Notes: a model not told the origin generated them from the sequence alone. Counted from the stretch's first letter, positions 42,913 to 51,903 are shown. The stretch is 64,000 nucleotides of DNA from Bacillota bacterium (GCA_023460535.1 JAEWPV010000016.1:372001-436000); one strand, 5' to 3'. Numbers and translations: made by a program.

Positions 42913-43431
42913 TTGCCAAGTGAGAACGCATTAAAATCCAAACAGCAGTATGTCGAGGAGCTTTCTCAACAGCTTAAGGATGCTTGTGCCGGCGTACTCG
43001 TCGACTATAAGGGCATTACGGTTGCTGATGACACAAAGCTTCGCCGCGAGCTGCGCGAGGCAGGCGTCGAGTACGCTGTTGTAAAGAACACCATGCTTCG
43101 ATTCGCCGCAAAGAACGCAAGCCTTGACGGTCTGGACTCCGTTTTGGAGGGCACGACCGCCCTTGCAACCAGCAAGGAAGACCCCGTATCCGCCGCAAAG
43201 ATTCTGTGCAAGTTCGCAGAGGCTTCTAAGGGTAAGTTTACAATCAAAGCCGGTTTTGTTGACGGAGAGATTCTCGACGCCAAAAAGACCGCCGAGCTTG
43301 GAAACCTGCCTTCAAAGGAACAGCTGCTCTGCCAGCTGCTTTCCGTACTCAACGGCAATATCCGTGGTCTTGCCGTTGCGCTTAACGCCATTGCCGAAAA
43401 GCAGGGCGAGGCTGCTCCTGCCGCGGAGTAA
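42913..43431 (+). CDS. rplJ: 50S ribosomal protein L10
   Basis: A 172-residue L10. The TTG at 42913 is the likely start, 9 bases after GGAGGT; the frame upstream is leader RNA. Family pattern: PSENALKSKQQYVEEL, GVLVDYKGITVADDTKLRREL and VKNTMLRFAAK. It anchors L7/L12 dimers on the ribosome. Confidence 0.96.
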   Translation: MPSENALKSKQQYVEELSQQLKDACAGVLVDYKGITVADDTKLRRELREAGVEYAVVKNTMLRFAAKNASLDGLDSVLEGTTALATSKEDPVSAAKILCKFAEASKGKFTIKAGFVDGEILDAKKTAELGNLPSKEQLLCQLLSVLNGNIRGLAVALNAIAEKQGEAAPAAE

Positions 43432-43500
43432 TTACCGCATAGTACAAACCTAAACAATGGCATTATGCCGTAAACAAAAATATTGGGAGGTATCATTTAA

Positions 43501-43875
43501 ATGGCTTCTGAGAAAATTACTAAATTTGTAGAAGAAATCAAGACATTGACCGTTCTTGAGTTAAACGAGCTGGTAAAGGCAATCGAGGAGGAGTTCGGCG
43601 TATCCGCTGCTGCTCCCGTTATGGTTGCTGGTCCTGCTGCCGGCCCCGTTGCCGCAGAGGAGAAGACCGAGTTTGACGTAATCCTCGCCGAGGTTGGTGC
43701 CAACAAGATGGCAGTAATCAAGGCTGTTAAGGACATCGCAGGTCTGGGCCTGAAAGAAGCGAAGGAGTTTGTTGAGGCTGCTCCTAAGGCACTTAAGGAA
43801 GGCGTGTCCAAGACCGAGGCTGAAGAGCTTGCGAAGAAGCTGGAAGAAGCCGGCGCAAAGGCTGAGATTAAGTAA
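43501..43875 (+). CDS. rplL: 50S ribosomal protein L7/L12
   Basis: A 124-residue L7/L12. N-terminal dimerisation helix region TVLELNELVKAIEEEFGVS, a flexible Ala/Gly/Pro hinge, and the C-terminal factor-binding domain with KTEFDVILAEVGANKMAVIKAVK and GLGLKEAKEFVEAAPK. GGGAGG precedes the ATG. It ends 18 bp before a strong terminator, and rpoB is not next, unlike in most bacteria. Confidence 0.98.
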   Translation: MASEKITKFVEEIKTLTVLELNELVKAIEEEFGVSAAAPVMVAGPAAGPVAAEEKTEFDVILAEVGANKMAVIKAVKDIAGLGLKEAKEFVEAAPKALKEGVSKTEAEELAKKLEEAGAKAEIK

Positions 43876-43893
43876 TTTAGCCTTAAACAAAAC

Positions 43894-43925
43894 AAAAAAG
43901 CCGCCCGATAGGGCGGCTTTTTTAT
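43894..43925 (+). terminator. Strong terminator after rplL
   Basis: AAAAAAGCCGCCC-GATA-GGGCGGCTTTTTT, perfect stem. It closes the ribosomal-protein operon. Confidence 0.92.
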
Positions 43926-44161
43926 ATGCCAGAAAAGTGATTTAGCGGGGGGAACGATAAAGCATGGGTTGCCTCCAACTCTCTTACCGGCTTCATGCCG
44001 TAAAAAAGCACGGACACGACACAGACCAATGTCCCTGCTAGGATAACAAATAAACCGATTCCCCGTCCGGGGCCGATGCCATTTACCCTGCCGACACTGT
44101 TTGCAAGGGCGCCGCCCTCCAGCAACATGGGCGTAAAGACATAATCGGTAAGCTGTTCCAA
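43922..44161 (-). pseudogene. C-terminal remnant of an MFS transporter
   Basis: A 79-codon minus-strand frame whose product looks like the last part of a macrolide-efflux-type MFS protein: PMLLEGGALANSVGRVNGIGPGRGIGL followed by one transmembrane segment and a short tail. There is an in-frame stop just upstream of the first codon and no RBS. The twelve-helix body is missing, replaced by the PhzF gene region. I read it as a decayed fragment; an independently expressed small protein is unlikely. Confidence 0.5.
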
Positions 44162-44192
44162 GACTGTGTAATGGCATCAATCGGTCCGCGCA

Positions 44193-44221
44193 TTGTAATG
44201 AAAACCGCGGGCTGATATAAT
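44193..44221 (+). promoter_or_regulatory. Promoter for PhzF-family gene
   Basis: -35 TTGTAA (44193-44198), 17-bp spacer ending in TGA, -10 TATAAT (44216-44221), giving an extended -10. Confidence 0.65.
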
Positions 44222-44285
44222 AATAGAAAATATAGCGCCGCCGCACCCGTAAATTGGTGCGAACGAGTAGGGGAGAAGTGACAAT

Positions 44286-45062
44286 ATGAGGTACTATGTA
44301 GTGGATGTGTTTACGGATAAGCGGTTTCACGGCAATCCGGCGGGGGTATGCCTATTGAATAAGCCGTTGGATGCTACTGTAATGCAGCAGATTGCCGCGG
44401 AAAACAACCTTGCCGAGACAGCATTTTTGCTGCACGAGAACGACCGCTTTTCGCTGCGATGGTTTACCCCGAAGGTGGAGATCGACCTGTGCGGACACGC
44501 GACGCTTGCCACCGCCCTTGTTTTGATGAACGAGGCAGAGCCGGAAAGAAAGCGGGTGGAATTTGAGACGTTAAGCGGCACATTAACCGTAACCCGTCAG
44601 CAGGATGTGTATTTCATGGATTTTCCCCGCAGAAAGCCGGTGCCCTGCGACGTACCCGCACTGCTGTCCGAAGCATTGGGTGTCCCGGTAATCGAGACGC
44701 ACCGTTCAAGAGATTTGGTCGCCGTTTTGCAATCGGAAGAGGCGGTTCGTACAGTCACTCCTGATTTTGCGCGGCTCAAACAGATTGACGATGTATTTGC
44801 GGTTATTGTCACCGCGAAGGGGGAGCGGTACGATTTTGTCTCGCGCTTTTTTGCCCCCAATGCGGGGATAGACGAGGATCCCGTAACCGGCTCATCCCAC
44901 AGCACCCTCATTCCGTTTTGGAGCGAGCGGCTCGGCAAAACCGAAATGACCGCCGCGCAGCTGTCTCCACGCGGCGGTACGCTTTTGTGCAGGGATACGG
45001 GGGAGCGGGTAATCATCGGCGGTAGTGGGGTTGTTTACCTTTCGGGTGAGATTGTGCATTAA
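44286..45062 (+). CDS. PhzF-family isomerase-like protein
   Basis: A 258-residue protein of the PhzF/diaminopimelate-epimerase-fold family. Family features: YYVVDVFTDKRFHGNPAGVCLL, ENNLAETAFLL with the catalytic Glu, LRWFTPKVEIDLCGHATLATA, and FFAPNAGIDEDPVTGSSH. Members act as isomerases on varied small molecules; only PhzF itself is known in phenazine synthesis, and no other phenazine genes are here. RBS GGGGAG precedes the ATG. It is alone between an MFS remnant and the galactose genes. Confidence 0.9.
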   Translation: MRYYVVDVFTDKRFHGNPAGVCLLNKPLDATVMQQIAAENNLAETAFLLHENDRFSLRWFTPKVEIDLCGHATLATALVLMNEAEPERKRVEFETLSGTLTVTRQQDVYFMDFPRRKPVPCDVPALLSEALGVPVIETHRSRDLVAVLQSEEAVRTVTPDFARLKQIDDVFAVIVTAKGERYDFVSRFFAPNAGIDEDPVTGSSHSTLIPFWSERLGKTEMTAAQLSPRGGTLLCRDTGERVIIGGSGVVYLSGEIVH

Positions 45063-45285
45063 TCGATACGCTGTGTTAACGATGAGGGGGGGAGTATCTC
45101 CACTGTTTATTCGTAACCCCCGTCCTTTTCGGAGCAGGCGATAAAGCGGATGGGATGCAGGAATGATACAATAATCCATGCTTAAGAACGATTTGTCGGT
45201 TGCGAAACGCAGGCTTATTGCGGTAATGTTATAGACAGAAGGTCACAAGTGTTTAGTTAGCCAAAGGGGTAGGGAGGAACGTGAA

Positions 45286-46575
45286 ATGCAGACCACACAA
45301 CTCAGTGAGCTGCTTGCCAGCGGGGCGTACAAACCGATTTTTGAAGCGTTATACGGGCTTGACGATGCGCGCATACAGGCGCAAACCGCGCGCTATGCCG
45401 CTGCCGCCAAAAGCTTTGACGCATTGTTTGGCAGGCAGCGTGAGATCATGCTGTTCAGTGCGCCCGGGCGTACCGAAGTGGGAGGAAACCACACCGACCA
45501 CCAGCGTGGCAGGGTGCTTGCGGCGGCGGTGAATCTTGATGTGATTGCGGTTGTGTCCGCGAATGAGCAAAATGTAATCCGCATCAAAAGCGAGGGGTAC
45601 GACATGGATGAGGTTGACCTTGCCTGTCTTGCACCCAATCCGTCGGAGCGGGGCGGTTCCGCGTCGCTGATTCGCGGTATTGCCGCTCGCTTTTATGCAC
45701 TTGGCTACCGCGTGGGCGGGTTTGAAGCCTACACAACCTCCGACGTTTTATCCGGCTCGGGGTTGTCCTCCTCCGCGGCGTTTGAGGTGCTGGTGGGGAC
45801 AATACTAAACCATTTGTATAACGAAGGAAAGATACCCCCTGTTGTGATAGCGCAGATCGGGCAGTATGCCGAAAACGAGTTTTTCGGCAAGCCCTGCGGA
45901 CTGATGGATCAAACCGCTTCGGCTGTGGGAGGCTTTGTATCGATTGATTTTGCAGACCCCGTATGTCCTGTTATCCATCAGGTGACGTTTGACCTAGCAT
46001 CAAGCGGTTATGCGCTGTGCATTGTGAACACCGGGGGTAGCCATGCCGACCTGACGGCGGATTACGCGGCCGTGCCCGCCGAGATGAAGGCGGTTGCCGC
46101 ACGGTTTGGCAAGCAGCAGCTCCGCGAGGTTCCGGAGGACGCATTTTATGCGCAAATCGGGGCGCTGCGCGATACGGTAAACGACCGAGCCATTCTGCGC
46201 GCCATACATTTTTATAACGACAACACGCGGGTTACCCTGCAGGCAAAGGCACTGGAAGACGGCGATGTGGAGCAGTTCCTGCGGCTTGTAACAGCCTCCG
46301 GCCGCTCGTCGTTTGAGTACCTGCAAAATGTGTATTCACCCAAATATCCCGAACAGCAGGGGATATCCCTTGCGCTCTCGCTCAGTGAACGGGTTCTCGG
46401 CGCGCATGGCGCGTGGCGGGTACACGGCGGCGGCTTTGCGGGAACGGTGCAGGCATTTGTTCCGTATAATCTGCTGGCAACATACAAGCAACAGATGGAG
46501 CGCGTATTCGGCGTTGACGCATGCCATGTTCTTTCGGTTCGCCCTGTCGGCGGCGTCCGTATTATGCCCCGATAG
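45286..46575 (+). CDS. galK: Galactokinase
   Basis: A 429-residue GHMP kinase making galactose 1-phosphate, first step of the Leloir pathway. Motif 1 reads FSAPGRTEVGGNHTDHQRG, motif 2 VLSGSGLSSSAAFEVLVG, motif 3 HGGGFAGTVQAF. GKPCGLMDQTAS marks the catalytic Asp region. Slightly longer than the enterobacterial enzyme owing to its N-terminus (LASGAYKPIFEALYG). GGGAGGAA precedes the ATG. galT follows by 26 bp, so the two are co-transcribed. Confidence 0.95.
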   Translation: MQTTQLSELLASGAYKPIFEALYGLDDARIQAQTARYAAAAKSFDALFGRQREIMLFSAPGRTEVGGNHTDHQRGRVLAAAVNLDVIAVVSANEQNVIRIKSEGYDMDEVDLACLAPNPSERGGSASLIRGIAARFYALGYRVGGFEAYTTSDVLSGSGLSSSAAFEVLVGTILNHLYNEGKIPPVVIAQIGQYAENEFFGKPCGLMDQTASAVGGFVSIDFADPVCPVIHQVTFDLASSGYALCIVNTGGSHADLTADYAAVPAEMKAVAARFGKQQLREVPEDAFYAQIGALRDTVNDRAILRAIHFYNDNTRVTLQAKALEDGDVEQFLRLVTASGRSSFEYLQNVYSPKYPEQQGISLALSLSERVLGAHGAWRVHGGGFAGTVQAFVPYNLLATYKQQMERVFGVDACHVLSVRPVGGVRIMPR

Positions 46576-46601
46576 AGAACGGATAAAGGAGGAGAATTAC
46601 C

Positions 46602-47573
46602 ATGGCAGAGCTGCGCTGGCACCCGTTAACCCAAGACTGGGTGATGATCGCTTCTCACAGACAGGCGCGCCCCCAGATGCCTAAGGACTGGTGTCCTTTT
46701 TGCCCCGGCTCAGGCAAGGTGCCCGAGCAGTACGAGGTGTTTGCATACGATAACGACTTTCCGGCGCTCTCCGTAAACCCACCGGTGCCGGACGATGTTG
46801 CCACCGACCTTTACCACACCGCACCCGCCTACGGCAAATGCGAGGTGATATTGTATTCACCCCGGCACACGGACTGTGTGCACCAGCTGTCGGACACGCA
46901 CGTCAGGAAGCTGGTGGATCTATGGTGCGAACGGTTTACCGCACTTAGGCAGGATGAGCGTATTAAATACTGCTTTCTCTTTGAAAATCGGGGCGATGTG
47001 GTGGGTGTTACCATGCCGCACCCCCACGGTCAGATTTACGGCTATCCGTTCATCCCCAAAAAGATAGAGCTGGAGACCGCATCCGCCGCACAGCATTACC
47101 AAAAGACCAGTCGCTGCCTGTTTTGCGACATGCTGCGGGATGAACAACAGGCTAAAGAGAGAATCATCTTTGAAAACGAGCATTTCACGGTGTTTTTGCC
47201 CTTTTTTACCGAGTATCCATACGGTGTGTACATTCTGTCAAAGGCTCACAAGCCCTATATCACCGACCTCACCGACGCGGAGAAGACGGCACTTGCCATT
47301 ACCTTTAAGCAAACGGTGGGCATGCTCGATACCCTGTTTGGCTACGCGTTTCCCTACATGATGTGTATGCACAACGCCCCGGTGAATGGACGGGATTATG
47401 GGGATGATTTTCACTTTCATATCGAGTTCTTCCCCCCCATGCGCGCGGCGGATAAGCAGAAGTTTAACGCATCCAGCGAAACGGGTGTGTGGGCGCACTG
47501 CAATCCCACCTGCCCGGAGCAGACGGCGAAGGAGCTTAAAGACGCATATCGTCGGTTTACCTACAAAGAATGA
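46602..47573 (+). CDS. galT: Galactose-1-phosphate uridylyltransferase
   Basis: A 323-residue class I GalT exchanging UMP between UDP-glucose and galactose 1-phosphate. The active-site MPHPHGQIYGYPFIP carries the HPH nucleophile, and CPFCPGSGKVPEQ near residue 28 and CLFCDMLRDE near 168 resemble the zinc and iron ligands. The second metal-binding region is HFHIEFFPPMR. GGAGGAG precedes the ATG. Confidence 0.96.
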   Translation: MAELRWHPLTQDWVMIASHRQARPQMPKDWCPFCPGSGKVPEQYEVFAYDNDFPALSVNPPVPDDVATDLYHTAPAYGKCEVILYSPRHTDCVHQLSDTHVRKLVDLWCERFTALRQDERIKYCFLFENRGDVVGVTMPHPHGQIYGYPFIPKKIELETASAAQHYQKTSRCLFCDMLRDEQQAKERIIFENEHFTVFLPFFTEYPYGVYILSKAHKPYITDLTDAEKTALAITFKQTVGMLDTLFGYAFPYMMCMHNAPVNGRDYGDDFHFHIEFFPPMRAADKQKFNASSETGVWAHCNPTCPEQTAKELKDAYRRFTYKE

Positions 47574-47631
47574 TAACGGTTTGTTGGTACGGAGCTACAA
47601 AGCAAAATAGTCAACCAAAAGGCATGCGCTG

Positions 47632-47640
47632 TGGTATAAT
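47632..47640 (+). promoter_or_regulatory. Extended -10 promoter for galE
   Basis: TGGTATAAT (-10 at 47635-47640), about 90 bp before galE. The -35 is poor. galE may be transcribed from here as well as from the galKT unit. Confidence 0.5.
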
Positions 47641-47729
47641 CATTCTGTAACGGCAATTTACCGGGGATTAGTTGATAATGTGTGACAACGGGCGAAGTAC
47701 TATGATCAGAAAGGTTAGGGACAGAAGAT

Positions 47730-48740
47730 ATGAAGATACTGGTTACAGGCGGAGCCGGCTTTATCGGCAGCCATACCTGCGTGGAGTTGTTGACAGCGGG
47801 ACATGAGGTAGTGGTGGTGGATAACCTCTTTAATGCAAGCGGACAGACCATAGACCGCATTCGGGAGATTACGGGAAAAGACCTTTCGTTTTATCCCATT
47901 GATATTCGGGATAGGGAGGGTTTGCGTACCGTGTTTTCCGAGCATGCCATCGATGCCGTGGTGCACTTTGCGGGCCTTAAGGCGGTGGGCGAATCGGTTC
48001 AAAAGCCGCTGGAATACTACGATAACAATGTGTACGGCACCCTGGTGCTGTGTCAGGTAATGAAGGAAGCAGGGTGTAAAACAATCGTGTTCTCCTCATC
48101 CGCCACCGTATACGGATTAAACAATCCTTTTCCGTATAAAGAGGATTATCCCACGGGCGATACCACAAACCCGTATGGCAGCACCAAGGCGATGGTAGAG
48201 CGTGTGCTGACCGATATCTGTACGGCCGACCCCGAATTTAGCGTGATGCTGCTGCGCTACTTTAACCCCATCGGTGCACACGAAAGCGGGCTGATTGGTG
48301 AAAACCCTAGCGGGATACCCAACAACCTGTTGCCCTATGTAGCGCAGGTAGCGGTGGGCAAGCTTGCCTGCCTAAATGTATTCGGCAACGACTACGATAC
48401 CATAGACGGTACCGGCGTGCGCGACTACATTCACGTCGTCGACCTTGCCGTGGGGCACTTAAAGGCGCTGGATTATGCCGCGGCGCACAAAGGGGTGGAG
48501 GCGGTCAATCTCGGTACCGGCAAGGGGACGAGCGTGCTGCAGATCGTTAACGCCTACCGCAAGGCAAGCGGCAGGGAGATTCCCGTCAGTTATGCGCCGC
48601 GCAGAGCGGGCGATCTTGCGGAGTACTACGCGCACACCGCAAAGGCAAAGGACCTGTTGGGCTGGGTAGCGGTAAGGGGCATCGACGAGATGTGCGCCGA
48701 CAGCTGGCGCTATATGCAGACACAGGTTAAAAGTGTATAA
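47730..48740 (+). CDS. galE: UDP-glucose 4-epimerase
   Basis: A 336-residue SDR-family epimerase interconverting UDP-galactose and UDP-glucose. Motifs: ILVTGGAGFIGSHTCVEL, VVVDNLFNA, HFAGLKAVGES, the catalytic YGSTKAMVE (Tyr-x3-Lys), and RYFNPIGAHESGLIGE. Length is standard. AGAAG lies before the ATG. It is 156 bp after galT, with its own extended -10, and completes the Leloir trio. A terminator follows. Confidence 0.97.
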   Translation: MKILVTGGAGFIGSHTCVELLTAGHEVVVVDNLFNASGQTIDRIREITGKDLSFYPIDIRDREGLRTVFSEHAIDAVVHFAGLKAVGESVQKPLEYYDNNVYGTLVLCQVMKEAGCKTIVFSSSATVYGLNNPFPYKEDYPTGDTTNPYGSTKAMVERVLTDICTADPEFSVMLLRYFNPIGAHESGLIGENPSGIPNNLLPYVAQVAVGKLACLNVFGNDYDTIDGTGVRDYIHVVDLAVGHLKALDYAAAHKGVEAVNLGTGKGTSVLQIVNAYRKASGREIPVSYAPRRAGDLAEYYAHTAKAKDLLGWVAVRGIDEMCADSWRYMQTQVKSV

Positions 48741-48756
48741 AAATAATTATGTTTAT

Positions 48757-48795
48757 AGCGGAAGGCATGGTATAACGCCATACTTTCCGCTTTTG
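48757..48795 (+). terminator. Terminator after galE
   Basis: AGCGGAA...TTCCGCT with an inner ATGG/CCAT pairing, followed by TTTTG. Confidence 0.75.
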
Positions 48796-48798
48796 TTG

Positions 48799-48827
48799 TT
48801 GTATGCTGTCAGTTTTTATGTTATATT
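48799..48827 (+). promoter_or_regulatory. Promoter for EAL-domain gene
   Basis: -35 TTGTAT (48799-48804), 17-bp spacer, -10 TATATT (48822-48827). Confidence 0.6.
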
Positions 48828-48903
48828 ATTCCCAGTGTATTTCTTCAGAAAACACATAACACAAATACTCTCCATTTAGTCAGACGAAAAGGATAACAGT
48901 ATA

Positions 48904-50550
48904 ATGAGCAACATGGTACTTGCTATTTTTCTTCTCTTTCATACCGCAATGCAAAACTTCGTCGTCCCCATTCAATTAGTATCAGGTCTATATCATATCA
49001 GGGCTGTTTGTGCCCCGCTGATTAGTGGAAATAATACCGCAAGCGTAGATAGTATCAACCCTGTCTTACTGTCAGCAGCGGGATTAGACGGACTGTTTGA
49101 GGATTTGGCATGGGTATGGGAGGGTCTTGTTTCTCACCGGGTAGGGTTAACGGTGGTTGTTCTTGGCTTTTTCTTCTTAATTGGTCTTATCATCCTTATC
49201 TTTTCACTTGTTTTTCGCATACTTACAAAGCGAAAACTTGCCCAGCTAACCTATGTGGATCAGTTGACCGGATATGATAACTATGAGGCTTTTACACTAA
49301 AGGCAAACAAACTGATTGTAAGCGGCGCGCAATACGCCTACGTGGTGTTTGACATTAACCGTTTTAAGGCGATTAACAATTCATACGGCTTTCAAGAGGG
49401 CAACAGCCTACTGCTGTTAGTGTCGCAGCATCTTAGGGACTTTACCCGTTGTGATGAGCTGTTTTCCCGTTCTTCCGACGACAACTTCACCTTGCTATTG
49501 TGTTACGAGACGGCAGCGCAGTTAACCGAGCGCCTGAATGCAATGTTTGTGAAAATGAAGTATTTTTACTCTATTCGCAAAAAGCTGGAGTATCAGGTGA
49601 ACTATGCGTGCGGCGTTTATCTGATGACTGAGCCGGATGTACCGCTTGTGCATTGTCACGCGAACGCTCAGCTGGCAAAACAGAACGTGAAGGATTTGTA
49701 TGATACCGCAATCTCTTTTTACGATGAATCGCTGCGCAGACGCATCATCGAAACACAGGAGATTGAAGCCTCAATGTACAATGCACTCCAAAACCGTGAG
49801 TTTGAGGTATATCTGCAACCAAAATACGACCTATCTACCGAGACGATTGCGGGCGCCGAGGCATTGATTCGCTGGCATCACCCCACCATGGGCTTTTTGT
49901 CGCCGGCTCGCTTTATTCCAATACTCGAGCAAAACGGGTTCTTGCTGCGGCTGGACTGTTATGTCCACGAGCAGGTATGCCGGATGCTCCGCTCGTGGGT
50001 TGACGCGGGCGAGACCCCGTTTCCGATCTCGGTTAATATGTCAAGACTACATGCAAGGCAGCAGGATTTTGTGGAGCGCATTGAGCAAACCGCAAGCCGG
50101 TACCGTGTGCCGCCCGAGCTGCTTGAAATAGAACTGACAGAAACTGCGTTTCACGACGATACCCAGCAGATTATCGATGTCATGCAGCGGCTAAAAGAAA
50201 AGGGCTTTCGCCTTGCCATGGACGATTTCGGCTCCGGCTATTCCTCTCTAAATCTGCTTAACGTGTTACCGGTTGACATCATAAAACTGGATCGCATGAT
50301 GTTCAAAGACCTGGATAATCAGGACAGAAGCAAAAAGATTGTCACCAACGCCATTCATATCGTCCGGGATCTGGAGATGAAAGCAGTGGCGGAGGGAATC
50401 GAGACGCAGGAGCAGATAGACTTCTTAAAAGACATTGAATGCGATATGGTTCAGGGCTATTATTATGCAAGACCAATGCCCGTGCCGCAATTTGAGATGC
50501 TTGTGTTTTCTAAAATAATCAGTACAAGTTTAAAAGGCAATTACTCATAG
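48904..50550 (+). CDS. Membrane EAL phosphodiesterase with degenerate GGDEF
   Basis: A 548-residue protein with one or two N-terminal membrane segments (the clear one about residues 80-105), then a GGDEF-type domain (about 118-280) in which the signature is SSDDN instead of GGDEF, so cyclase activity is lost. The EAL domain (about 290-535) is complete: AEALIRW at about 318, SVNMS, EIELTET, AMDDFGSGYSSL, IIKLD, AVAEGIETQEQ, QGYYYARPM. It should hydrolyse cyclic di-GMP, with the degenerate domain as possible GTP sensor. AAGGAT lies before the ATG. Confidence 0.92.
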   Translation: MSNMVLAIFLLFHTAMQNFVVPIQLVSGLYHIRAVCAPLISGNNTASVDSINPVLLSAAGLDGLFEDLAWVWEGLVSHRVGLTVVVLGFFFLIGLIILIFSLVFRILTKRKLAQLTYVDQLTGYDNYEAFTLKANKLIVSGAQYAYVVFDINRFKAINNSYGFQEGNSLLLLVSQHLRDFTRCDELFSRSSDDNFTLLLCYETAAQLTERLNAMFVKMKYFYSIRKKLEYQVNYACGVYLMTEPDVPLVHCHANAQLAKQNVKDLYDTAISFYDESLRRRIIETQEIEASMYNALQNREFEVYLQPKYDLSTETIAGAEALIRWHHPTMGFLSPARFIPILEQNGFLLRLDCYVHEQVCRMLRSWVDAGETPFPISVNMSRLHARQQDFVERIEQTASRYRVPPELLEIELTETAFHDDTQQIIDVMQRLKEKGFRLAMDDFGSGYSSLNLLNVLPVDIIKLDRMMFKDLDNQDRSKKIVTNAIHIVRDLEMKAVAEGIETQEQIDFLKDIECDMVQGYYYARPMPVPQFEMLVFSKIISTSLKGNYS

Positions 50551-50583
50551 AAATTGCGCTACAACGAAATTGCATATGCATTA

Positions 50584-50616
50584 GACACCGGTACACCAGT
50601 TGTGCCGGTGTCTTTT
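50584..50616 (+). terminator. Terminator after EAL gene
   Basis: GACACCGG...CCGGTGTC with inner ACA/TGT pairs, then TTTT. Confidence 0.85.
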
Positions 50617-50618
50617 GG

Positions 50619-50646
50619 TTGAAACGGATAAATGTGCGCATAATAT
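50619..50646 (+). promoter_or_regulatory. Candidate promoter for LivK-type lipoprotein
   Basis: -35 TTGAAA (50619-50624), 16-bp spacer, -10 TAATAT (50641-50646). Repeat copy C follows at once and would form the 5' leader. Confidence 0.45.
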
Positions 50647-50720
50647 AGCTAATAAACTTATATTGTCTACGAAATAATCTTCGTAAAAACCATAAATGCA
50701 AGCTAAGTCTATTATTATAA
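50645..50720 (-). repeat. Dispersed structured repeat, copy C (shorter)
   Basis: The reverse complement matches copy A from AGCTTGCA through ATGG, TTTTACGAAGATT, TTTCGTAGAC to AGTT-ATTAG and TATA. It lacks about 20 bp of the middle, including AGCAAA. The TACGAA/TTCGTA hairpin is kept. Confidence 0.7.
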
Positions 50721-50735
50721 GGCAAGGTGGCTTTA

Positions 50736-51890
50736 ATGAAAAAATACCGATTGATATCCTGGGCAATTGCCTGCGTGGTTATGTTATGTACAATGGGCGG
50801 CTGCGCGGGCCCCCGCAGAGAAAACACCATCGCCATTGGTGGGATTATATCCCTGACGGGAACGACCCCCTTGTATGGTAACTCGATGAACAATGGCATC
50901 CGGCTTGCAACAAGTCAGATAAACGAAGAGGGAGGTGTACTGGGAAAAACAATTGAGTATATAGAACGTGATGACAAGGGCGACGAAAAAGAGGCGGTAA
51001 AGGCATATAAAGAGTTAAAAAGCAAAAAGGTACTAGGCATTCTGGGGGCGACAACGACAGAAACTTCCGTTGCTCTAGGGCAGGCGGCACAGAAGGATGG
51101 AATTCCGGTTATCACGCCCAACGCAACAGCCCCTGAGGTTACCACGTTTGCTTGCAATCTGTTTCGGGCAAGCTTCACGGCGCCGTACCAGAGCAGAACA
51201 ATGGCCTCCTTTGCGAGTGAACAGCTAGGGGCAAAGAAAGTAGCCATATTATACGAGTTTTCTGACACCTATTCCGGTGGAAGCGCAAGTGAGTTTGGCT
51301 ATAAGGCGCAGCAGCTGGGGATAAAGGATATCGTATATCGATCGTACAGCAGGGATGATACCGATTTTACGATGCAGCTTGAGCAGATTAAAGAGAGCGA
51401 GCCCGAGGTATTGTTTGTTCCAGCTACCTACAAAACGTTTGTGATGATTGCAGAGCAGGCAAGACAGATGGGAATCGAAGCCGTTTTGTTGGGAGGTGTC
51501 ACCTGCGAAGGCGTATTGAGCGTAGCAAACGAGCAGCAAAAAGAGTTGCTTGAGGGAACCTACTTTTGCGCAAGCTACTTTTCACAGCAGGATGATGAAA
51601 AAAGTATGGAATTTGCAAAGGCGTATCGGCAGGAGTATGGCGAGGAGCCGGATTCCTTCGCGGCGCTTGGATACGACGCAGCCATGCTGTTGTATGATTC
51701 CATCAAAAAGGCAGGGGAGCCAAAGCCCGAAAAGCTTGTGAATCAACTAAAATCGTTCGAGTCGAACGGTGTAACCGGACCCATACACCTGAACTGCTTG
51801 GGCGACCCCGAAAACAAACGGATATTCATCCTGAAAATATCAGAAGGACAATACACCCTGCAGGCCCTGATTGCACCGGAGCCGGTGTAA
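50736..51890 (+). CDS. LivK-type branched-chain amino acid binding lipoprotein, orphan
   Basis: A 384-residue lipoprotein: signal peptide with lipobox MGGC (Cys23), then a periplasmic-binding fold I domain of the LivK/Leu-Ile-Val-binding type (IAIGGIISLTGTTPLYGNSM, AAQKDGIPVITPNATAPEVT, EFSDTYSGGSASEFGYKAQQLG). No LivHMGF permease or ATPase genes are near, so it is an orphan binding protein whose ligand is unknown. It may work with another transporter or as a sensor. Neighbouring EAL and chemotaxis-like genes make a sensory role conceivable. AAGGTGG lies before the ATG. Confidence 0.87.
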   Translation: MKKYRLISWAIACVVMLCTMGGCAGPRRENTIAIGGIISLTGTTPLYGNSMNNGIRLATSQINEEGGVLGKTIEYIERDDKGDEKEAVKAYKELKSKKVLGILGATTTETSVALGQAAQKDGIPVITPNATAPEVTTFACNLFRASFTAPYQSRTMASFASEQLGAKKVAILYEFSDTYSGGSASEFGYKAQQLGIKDIVYRSYSRDDTDFTMQLEQIKESEPEVLFVPATYKTFVMIAEQARQMGIEAVLLGGVTCEGVLSVANEQQKELLEGTYFCASYFSQQDDEKSMEFAKAYRQEYGEEPDSFAALGYDAAMLLYDSIKKAGEPKPEKLVNQLKSFESNGVTGPIHLNCLGDPENKRIFILKISEGQYTLQALIAPEPV

Positions 51891-51903
51891 AAGACAAACA
51901 ATA

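Noticed and set aside
44286..45062. Phenazine biosynthesis
   Set aside because: PhzF-family proteins are widespread and no other phz genes are present.
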